Assembly: GCF_900496995.4 (NCBI RefSeq)
Contig: NC_044029.1
Coordinates: 11,470,001-11,534,000, forward strand
DNA from: Aquila chrysaetos chrysaetos
Lineage: Eukaryota; Chordata; Aves; Accipitriformes; Accipitridae
Length of the DNA stretch: 64,000 nt
Direction of reading: 5' to 3'
Shown: positions 61,401 through 64,000 of the stretch, one piece after another
Layout: every line of letters starts with the position of its first letter
How positions within the stretch are numbered: position 1 is the first letter of the stretch
The notes under the pieces: generated by a model
What the model saw: only the letters and a program-made list of their open reading frames with translations
Database searches by the model: none
What the model was told of the DNA's origin: nothing
Position numbers and translations under genes: made by a program

Positions 61401-62540
61401 ACCTGTCCTTCCAACCTGTATTTATATAATGAGGATTAAAGGAAGTTAACCTCAAAAAAAGAGAAAAGAAGCGAAGGAAAAGAACATGTTCCAAATCTTT
61501 TAGGAAAGAAGCTTGGAGATGATCTGTTTCAGTATCACTGCTTAACCTCCTCTGGAAAGAAAATCGTCTGAGGAAAATTATGCTTTGTAAAATAGTCAGA
61601 AGTTCTGGTTTTAAGAAAATTCCATTGTGTTTTTTTGCTTAAGATGGAAAAAAGCAAGCAATACAAATATTTTCTATCTAGTTCACAATGAGTCTCACCA
61701 TATTTCATCTGCTGGTGCTCAACCAGACTGTGAAATGTTATTTTTATAGACAGGTACAGTCACTCCAGTGGTGACTAATAGCTCACTGATATACAGTTTC
61801 TTTCACAGTTTGGCTCAATGAGGTCTTTCTTTTTATAGGATACTGTTCAAAATGAATAAGGGCAGAAAGTTGCAGACGTTCAATCCTGGAAGGTGCTAAG
61901 CAGCCTCTTAATCCTGAGCTTGGTACTAAGGCTCACATTAAATTTGCTGCCTATCAGGTTTAGATTTCTTTTCCCCAATAGTCAAAACAGCACAGTGAAA
62001 ACCCAAACTGTTTACTCATGAATAGGATACCTAACCTGCATTAACTTTCTGAATGGAGTCATTTTTCTCTACTTAAAGTTCTTCCCTTCCCATAATTCTA
62101 TTATTCTGCCAACGCTGGCAGGCTGGAATGAGGCACTCCAGCAGGTTATGATCAGTCTTTGTTACAGGATCTTTCAGTATGGATTTAACCTAGAGTCGCG
62201 TATGTTTTAATTAAAACCTGGAAACGAAAGATTTTATCTTCAAACTATTCTATGATATTGCCTGCGCAAACCCGATGCTGCACAGTTTAATTCTCCTGGA
62301 GCTTCATGAAGATTTGATCGCAACGGCCATTAAAGAAAGATCTGTCTGTCTTATTGGCACAGCTGTCCCTGTTGCCTTTCAGTGTTTTTTAAACAAAACT
62401 CTAATATAATCTGCTGGCTGTTTTCCACATTAAAGCATCTGCTTTGGTAAACATACCTTTTGTTCAGCTGTCATTGTTAGACTTTGCAATCGGCCGGTCA
62501 TATTTCCCAAGCTTTTTTCAAAAGCTGCTACTAGGTGAGC
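34378..62540 (-). CDS. NAV3: Neuron navigator 3, 3' part of gene (17 exons in window)
   Basis: Joining the 17 exons listed separately gives 768 codons and a TGA stop, with no internal stop and compatible phases at every junction; all introns are GT-AG. Family knowledge: neuron navigators are large (about 2,400 residues in NAV2 and NAV3) microtubule plus-end-associated proteins with a calponin-homology N-terminus, SxIP-type motifs, coiled coils and a C-terminal AAA+ module, acting in neurite outgrowth and cell migration. Seen here, numbering from the first residue in the window: coiled coil about 2-62; basic run and microexon about 98-113; second coiled coil about 175-238; Ser-rich linker about 248-262; Walker A 439-446; Walker B-like 504-510; C-terminus at 768. 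NAV3 is preferred over NAV1 and NAV2 because of IERNIRNN, WIPKTWHHLNSFLETH and HVPQTDTEGDPL. The CH domain and other 5' exons are not in the window. Confidence 0.95.
34498..36690 (-). other. NAV3 last intron (2.2 kb)
   Basis: GT-AG intron. It contains a CpG-dense stretch at 35530-35590 (cacgtcgtgtttccgcgagc) and mixed-composition sequence at 34.6-35.2 kb. Long overlapping minus-strand frames around 35440-35796 have no recognisable protein. Confidence 0.85.
36691..36894 (-). CDS. NAV3: NAV3 penultimate exon
   Basis: This 204-nt exon is phase 0 at both ends and encodes 68 residues: MYGKRAPWEDPSKWVADT, YPWSSASLQHEWPSLLQL, RPEDVGYEGYASAKEG, TTSKHVPQTDTEGDPL. The acceptor is atatccataatacag and the donor is TTG before gtaaga. 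SKHVPQTDTEGDPL is NAV3-like (SKHIPQTDTEGDPL in my recollection of human), while the LQHEWPSLLQLRPEDVG block is common to NAV2 and NAV3. The second half is likely disordered. Confidence 0.96.
36895..39654 (-). other. NAV3 intron (2.8 kb)
   Basis: GT-AG intron with the poly-T tract at 39149. No exon or mobile element was recognised. Confidence 0.85.
39149..39171. repeat. Poly-T tract (23 nt) in NAV3 intron
   Basis: T run on the plus strand, poly-A in the NAV3 pre-mRNA, within the 36895-39654 intron. Confidence 0.9.
39655..39773 (-). CDS. NAV3: NAV3 exon, PRLFLPCPMDVDGSR segment
   Basis: This 119-nt exon completes Gly and encodes PRLFLPCPMDVDGSRVWF, TDLWNYSLVPYLLEAVR, EGLQ. The acceptor is ttgacttctcag and the donor is CAG before gtatgt. 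The segment is strongly conserved across NAV paralogues and forms part of the folded C-terminal module; tryptophans and aromatic residues (VWF, LWNY) suggest a packed core. Confidence 0.95.
39774..40440 (-). other. NAV3 intron (667 nt)
   Basis: Nothing beyond splice signals was recognised. Confidence 0.85.
40441..40637 (-). CDS. NAV3: NAV3 exon, C-terminal AAA+ subdomain
   Basis: This 197-nt exon completes Arg and encodes WVLCANHTEPVKGFLGRY, LRRKLIETEIERNIRNNE, LIKIIDWIPKTWHHLNSF, LETHSSSDVTI, ending in phase 1. The acceptor is cctttctacccag and the donor is gtgagt. IERNIRNN and WIPKTWHHLNSFLETH are the clearest NAV3-versus-NAV2 discriminators in the window; I recall NAV2 as ISGRVRNM and WIPKVWHHLNRFLEAH. 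This was the main basis for the gene symbol. Confidence 0.96.
40638..41069 (-). other. NAV3 intron (432 nt)
   Basis: Nothing beyond splice signals was recognised. Confidence 0.85.
41070..41141 (-). CDS. NAV3: NAV3 exon with sensor-1-like segment
   Basis: This 72-nt exon completes Cys and encodes PYIIGTMNQGVSSSPNLE, LHHNF and two bases of Arg. The acceptor is cttttctcttttcag and the donor is gtacgt. IIGTMNQ has the position and form of an AAA+ sensor-1 strand, with Asn as the polar residue. HHNFR contains an arginine placed where AAA+ proteins often carry an arginine finger; that assignment is inference from order alone. Confidence 0.95.
41142..42073 (-). other. NAV3 intron (932 nt)
   Basis: Nothing beyond splice signals was recognised. 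Confidence 0.85.
42074..42228 (-). CDS. NAV3: NAV3 exon with Walker B-like motif
   Basis: This 155-nt exon encodes DLRQYLANLAEQCSADNN, GADLPVVIILDNLHHIG and SLSDIFNGFLNCKYNK, ending two bases into a Cys codon. VVIILDN (42139-42159) is the Walker B strand. The position usually held by catalytic Glu is Asn (LDN, not LDE), which I recall as a NAV family trait rather than a change in this species. The acceptor is ttctgctgaag, short of pyrimidines near the AG but preceded by a T run; the donor gtaggt is moderate. Confidence 0.95.
42229..44170 (-). other. NAV3 intron (1.9 kb)
   Basis: Contains an A-rich stretch at 43208-43240 and T runs; it separates the Walker A and Walker B exons. No exon was recognised. 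Confidence 0.85.
44171..44406 (-). CDS. NAV3: NAV3 exon with Walker A of AAA+ domain
   Basis: This 236-nt exon completes Gly and encodes 78 residues from VEENSLDSFVFDTLIPKP through RRIILSGPSGTGKTYLAN to IATFNVDHKSSK. GPSGTGKT (44273-44296) is a textbook Walker A P-loop with the catalytic-site Lys and Thr intact. The acceptor is cttttgttcccag and the donor is AAG before gtatgt. It begins the P-loop NTPase core. The upstream LIPKPITQRYFNLLMEH helix corresponds to the segment preceding the P-loop in NAV proteins. Confidence 0.97.
44407..45149 (-). other. NAV3 intron (743 nt)
   Basis: Nothing beyond splice signals was recognised. Confidence 0.85.
45150..45318 (-). CDS. NAV3: NAV3 exon, region before the AAA+ module
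   Basis: This 169-nt exon encodes EYIFRVDPTTSLGLSSDC, IASYCIGDVIRAHSLEV, PELLPCGYLVGDNNVITVNLK and ends in phase 1 (G completed by the next exon). The acceptor is atataatttcag and the donor is AAAG before gtaaac. ELLPCGYLVG is a NAV family signature. Two cysteine-containing patches (SSDCIASYC, LLPCG) are conserved in family members I recall, but I know of no assigned metal or catalytic role. Confidence 0.95.
45319..45620 (-). other. NAV3 intron (302 nt)
   Basis: The shortest intron in the window; AT-rich, nothing else seen. Confidence 0.85.
45621..45716 (-). CDS. NAV3: NAV3 exon, LIGSIGVSGKTKWDVLDG
   Basis: This 96-nt exon is phase 0 at both ends and encodes 32 residues: DQKPHAYLIGSIGVSG, KTKWDVLDGVIRRLFK. 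The acceptor is atctctctttgcag and the donor is AAG before gtaaga. GVSGKTKWDVLDGV is a highly conserved NAV signature preceding the ATPase module. GVSGKTKW superficially resembles a P-loop but lacks the GxxxxGK[ST] spacing; the real Walker A is two exons downstream. Confidence 0.95.
45717..46378 (-). other. NAV3 intron (662 nt)
   Basis: AT-rich; nothing beyond splice signals was recognised. Confidence 0.85.
46379..46476 (-). CDS. NAV3: NAV3 exon, DILLDD segment
   Basis: This 98-nt exon completes Asp and encodes ILLDDVTDGALHKEGHSV, then KILVTINKGYSRAK. The acceptor is cttttattgtag and the donor is AAG before gtaagt. The peptide matches the NAV3 type (KGYxRAK) rather than the NAV2 type (a longer insert with FQEEM, from memory), supporting the paralogue call. 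The V-K-I-L-V-T-I alternation suggests a beta strand at the start of a folded region. Confidence 0.92.
48650..48717 (-). mobile_element. CR1 LINE 3' tail fragment in NAV3 intron
   Basis: Minus strand, same orientation as NAV3. Only the terminal segment is left: tagaatcatagaatagttg then taggttggaaaagaccctta and gatcatcaagtccaaccac on the plus strand. It sits in the 46477-50286 intron and abuts a long pyrimidine-rich tract. Confidence 0.8.
48712..48974. repeat. Long pyrimidine-rich (CTT/CTC) tract
   Basis: About 260 bases of imperfect TTC/CTT/CCT repeats on the plus strand, so GAA/GAG-rich in the NAV3 pre-mRNA. It starts where the CR1 tail ends, as if seeded by the insertion. The reading frames through it on both strands are low-complexity Ser/Phe or Glu/Lys artefacts. 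Confidence 0.85.
49861..49879. repeat. Poly-A tract (19 nt) in NAV3 intron
   Basis: A run on the plus strand in the 46477-50286 intron; no element body was recognised upstream of it. Confidence 0.9.
50287..50461 (-). CDS. NAV3: NAV3 exon, end of coiled coil and Ser-rich linker
   Basis: This 175-nt exon starts in phase 0 and ends in phase 1. It encodes NEIEILKAENDRLKAETG, finishing the coiled coil, then a proline/serine stretch (KPARPSSES and a run of serines) and SRQSLGLSLNNLNITESVTS. The acceptor is ttttgaatacag and the donor is TCAG before gtaaac. The serine run separates the coiled coil from the compact C-terminal module and is the lowest-complexity part of the coding region. Confidence 0.94.
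50462..53439 (-). other. NAV3 intron (3.0 kb)
   Basis: No exon or mobile element was recognised. Confidence 0.85.
53440..53593 (-). CDS. NAV3: NAV3 exon, second coiled coil
   Basis: This 154-nt exon completes Ala and then encodes 51 residues, ICECTEAEAEIILQLKSE through LREKELKLTDIRLEALSS to DQIREAMNRMQ. The acceptor is ctcctctttag and the donor is CAG before gtcagt. Dense charged/leucine heptads make this a strong coiled-coil prediction that continues into the next exon (NEIEILKAENDRLKAE). The LTDIRLEALSSAH block is nearly invariant across NAV paralogues in my recollection. Confidence 0.95.
53594..57330 (-). other. NAV3 intron (3.7 kb)
   Basis: Purine-rich on the plus strand between about 54.8 and 57.1 kb with the look of old repeat, family not identified. 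A CTCF-like motif (accaggtggcag on the minus strand) lies near 54148-54161. Confidence 0.8.
57331..57503 (-). CDS. NAV3: NAV3 exon, LRSSFKQAFGKKK segment
   Basis: This 173-nt exon starts in phase 0 and ends two bases into a codon (GC, completed to Ala by the next exon). It encodes LRSSFKQAFGKKKST, then KPPSSHSDIEELTDSSLP, a Ser/Pro-rich linker and MKPSQSAS. The acceptor is gtttgttttccag and the donor is gtaagt. The LRSSFKQAFGKKK and SHSDIEE-TDSSLP-SPKLPH blocks are shared with NAV2 as I recall it, so they mark a conserved functional linker; a long antisense reading frame over this exon is a shadow. Confidence 0.94.
57504..58676 (-). other. NAV3 intron downstream of microexon (1.2 kb)
   Basis: The intron after the microexon, with donor gtgaat at its upstream end. 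No other exon was recognised. Confidence 0.8.
58677..58697 (-). CDS. NAV3: NAV3 21-nt microexon (VNSRGSE)
   Basis: On the minus strand, acceptor gtttctgcaag is followed by GTG AAC TCT AGA GGA AGT GAG and donor gtgaat. The 21 nt encode VNSRGSE and fit phase 0 between NW (exon 59296-59417) and LRSSFKQ (exon 57331-57503). I recall the heptapeptide at this exact junction in human NAV3, which supports it strongly. The exon is far below normal ORF detection size. A UGC lies just upstream of the 3' splice site, with CU-rich sequence (ctctttcatg) before it, the arrangement typical of SRRM4/PTBP1-controlled neural microexons. Inclusion is probably regulated; that is inference. Confidence 0.85.
58698..59295 (-). 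other. NAV3 intron upstream of microexon (598 nt)
   Basis: Contains the TTTG microsatellite, and a CU-rich stretch plus UGC just before the microexon acceptor. Confidence 0.8.
59063..59088. repeat. TTTG microsatellite in NAV3 intron
   Basis: Five TTTG units after a short T run, in the 58698-59295 intron. Confidence 0.85.
59296..59417 (-). CDS. NAV3: NAV3 exon, Ser-rich and poly-Lys segment
   Basis: This 122-nt exon encodes (D)LRIRRQHSSESVSSINS, then a Ser/Gly-rich stretch, and ends DSKKKKKKNW. The acceptor is aaattt-independent: ttcttttctttag before ATT TAC. The donor is TGG before gtaagt, leaving phase 0. RIRRQHS is a basophilic-kinase-like context, and the six consecutive lysines could serve as a nuclear-localisation or microtubule/acidic-surface contact; that is inference. 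The 3' boundary is phase 0, which lets the downstream 21-nt microexon be included or skipped without changing frame. Confidence 0.93.
59418..60714 (-). other. NAV3 intron (1.3 kb)
   Basis: Nothing beyond splice signals was recognised. Confidence 0.85.
60715..60826 (-). CDS. NAV3: NAV3 exon, coiled coil continuation
   Basis: This 112-nt exon starts in phase 0 and ends one base into a codon. It encodes ESELIELRETIEMLKAQ followed by an Ala/Gln-rich helix and LNGPDHTHK. The acceptor is tcttcccacag and the donor is AAAG before gtatgt. Leucine/isoleucine spacing (L, I, L, I, L) supports a coiled coil, the type of segment NAV proteins are thought to use for self-association. The final G joins AT of the next exon to make Asp. 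An Ala-Ala-Gln-Ala-Ala stretch marks the end of the helix. Confidence 0.93.
60827..62456 (-). other. NAV3 intron (1.6 kb)
   Basis: AT-rich; nothing beyond splice signals was recognised. Confidence 0.85.
62457..62540 (-). CDS. NAV3: NAV3 exon, start of coiled coil (first exon in window)
   Basis: This 84-nt exon has phase 0 at both ends and encodes 28 residues from AHLVAAFEKSLGNM to LTMTAEQK. The acceptor is ttctttcacag before GCT CAC, and the donor is AAG before gtatgt. The peptide is helical and amphipathic (LVAAFEKSL, RLQSLTM) and runs directly into the heptad-like segment of the next exon. No further NAV3 exon was recognised between here and 64000, so the upstream intron leaves the window. 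Confidence 0.93.
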
Positions 62541-64000
62541 CTGTGAAAGAAACAGAAGACAGCATTCATCATGACAATGGCACAATTTTCCCAGATCTAT
62601 TTGTTTTTTTAAAATATTTGTTTCCCTCCAAGCTCATCTTCTCCAGCTCTTTTCTACTAAACTCAGACTGAGCTGACTTGAATAGGTGAGGCAGCCAAGT
62701 GAGCCCAGTGTTCCCCAAGCCTCTTTAGCCCCCAGGGAGATTAGCTCAGGTATCTCTGCCTGGAAATGGATTATGGATTTAATGTCCTGCTTTGGGTTTG
62801 CTGATATATTGGCCAAAAGAAGTCTGCTCCCAGATAGAAGTCCAGGAACAATTCTTTTCAATTACTGAACACTTCAAAATGGGAATTCAAGTACTTTATC
62901 TTAAAACGTGACTTTTAACCTCACAAATAAAACACTCCAGAGGAATCCTGAGACTCAAACAAAAAAAAAAATCACAGTTAGTTTTATGAAAGGTCATTAC
63001 TTAGTCTATTCATCTTATATTGATGAATATAAATATATTTATATATAGGTGTGTGTTGTGTGTATAAAAGCAACAAAAAACTTATATAAAATGTAAATAT
63101 AATATTTAAACATGTGTGCAAATGTATATATAAAAGACAATCTTGTAAATTGGAAGTTCTACTTGTTAATGAGAAAAGCAATAAAGTTGAAACTGATTAC
63201 AAGATTTTAAAAAATTAGTTTCATTTTATTTTCTAACGTTCACTCTATACTCTATGCAAGCAAAATTTATACAAACAATACATCAACTCTTCATTGGTTC
63301 TAACTGACATTGAGCTTTGTAGGCAAAGAAGAGCAAGTGGTCATAATGAAACCATAATGAAACCACCATAATGAAACCAAGCTAAGCCAGCTTGTACAGC
63401 CAAGGGAAAGTAAGAATTAAATTTTTATGAAATTCCATAAAATTCTATTCACTCCTCTCACAACACCAAATAGTAAAAGCAGAAGGAAATACTTATTTTC
63501 TCTTTACCATCTCAAAAGTGGTAATAGGCAAAGTTTTCAAACATAGGCGCAACAATACACTTGGAAATACAACGCACAAACAACATATTTATATGTACAA
63601 ATGGATTAACTGAGCTTCCTCACTGAGAAAAATTATTGTTTATTATAGCAGTACAGGCACACACAGTGCCTGGCAAATTTTTCAGTTACAGACTTGCATG
63701 CTTGTACAAGCATAGTTGAAATTGTTCAAATGTATGTAGTTGTACTGAATCTGAGGTATAGTCAGAAAAAGACATAGTCCAAGAATGATTCTGTTATGTA
63801 CTTTAGGAGAAGGAAAAGAGCTTCTTGCCACCTTGCTCTGTGTATTATTCCTCAAATAAAACAAGTTTGTCATATATATAATAGTGGCCCCCTCCTGTGT
63901 CCCCACTTCAGAGCTGTTATACTGGTAAGTGGCTTTTGTGTTTTGTAAATCATTTTGCATTGCTTTAAACATTTCACTATCTTGTAAACTCCTTATTTTA
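62541..64000 (-). other. NAV3 intron, partial (continues past window)
   Basis: No recognisable NAV3 exon occurs here, so the next upstream exon must lie beyond 64000. The stretch contains the AT/TG-rich tract at 63020-63140 and a three-fold near-repeat of cataatgaaacca at about 63343-63379. Confidence 0.75.
63020..63140. repeat. AT/TG-rich low-complexity stretch
   Basis: Alternating TATA and a gtgtgtgttgtgtgt stretch in the intron upstream of the first exon in the window; likely variable in length. Confidence 0.6.

Noticed and set aside
1..64000. Prokaryotic operon, CRISPR array, phage, tRNA or rRNA gene
   Set aside because: None of the expected signals was seen; the repeats are simple tracts and CR1, and the gene has a vertebrate exon-intron structure.

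Overview
The window is vertebrate nuclear DNA, most likely from a bird. Coding sequence is sparse and split into short GT-AG exons. CR1 LINE fragments with the sauropsid 3' tail (repeats of ATTCTATG) lie in both intergenic and intronic DNA. There is no sign of prokaryotic, phage or CRISPR content. Species cannot be fixed from the sequence, and a non-avian sauropsid cannot be strictly excluded.

Layout. One protein-coding gene is recognisable: the 3' part of NAV3 (neuron navigator 3), on the minus strand. Seventeen coding exons run from 62540 (upstream) to the stop codon at 34378-34380. They join in one open frame of 768 codons, with matching phases at all 16 junctions, and encode roughly the last third of the protein. 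In order they give two coiled-coil segments, basic and Ser-rich linkers, a P-loop/AAA+-type ATPase module and the conserved C-terminus ending SSLESTL. One of the 17 is a 21-nt microexon (VNSRGSE) at 58677-58697. The paralogue call rests on NAV3-type stretches, recalled from family knowledge, such as IERNIRNN, WIPKTWHHLNSFLETH and SKHVPQTDTEGDPL; NAV1 and NAV2 differ there. The 5' exons lie beyond 64000.

The 3'UTR is inferred to run from 34377 down to about 31815. It has several candidate poly(A) signals, two Pumilio-type motifs and a transcribed A-rich tract.

From 1 to about 31.8 kb there is no recognisable gene. This is intergenic DNA downstream of NAV3; in other vertebrates the next gene on that side is SYT1, beyond a large gap. 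It holds four CR1 fragments (one with an open ORF2 C-terminal reading frame), homopolymer tracts, a CpG-rich patch near 26.4 kb, an inverted pair of ZNF143-like motifs at 11.1 kb, and an AT-rich block at 29-29.9 kb that looks like a possible conserved enhancer.

No new multi-gene system was found. The observations most worth checking are the microexon with a neural-type splice context, the non-canonical Walker B (LDN instead of LDE), the 11.1 kb inverted motif pair and the 3'UTR architecture.
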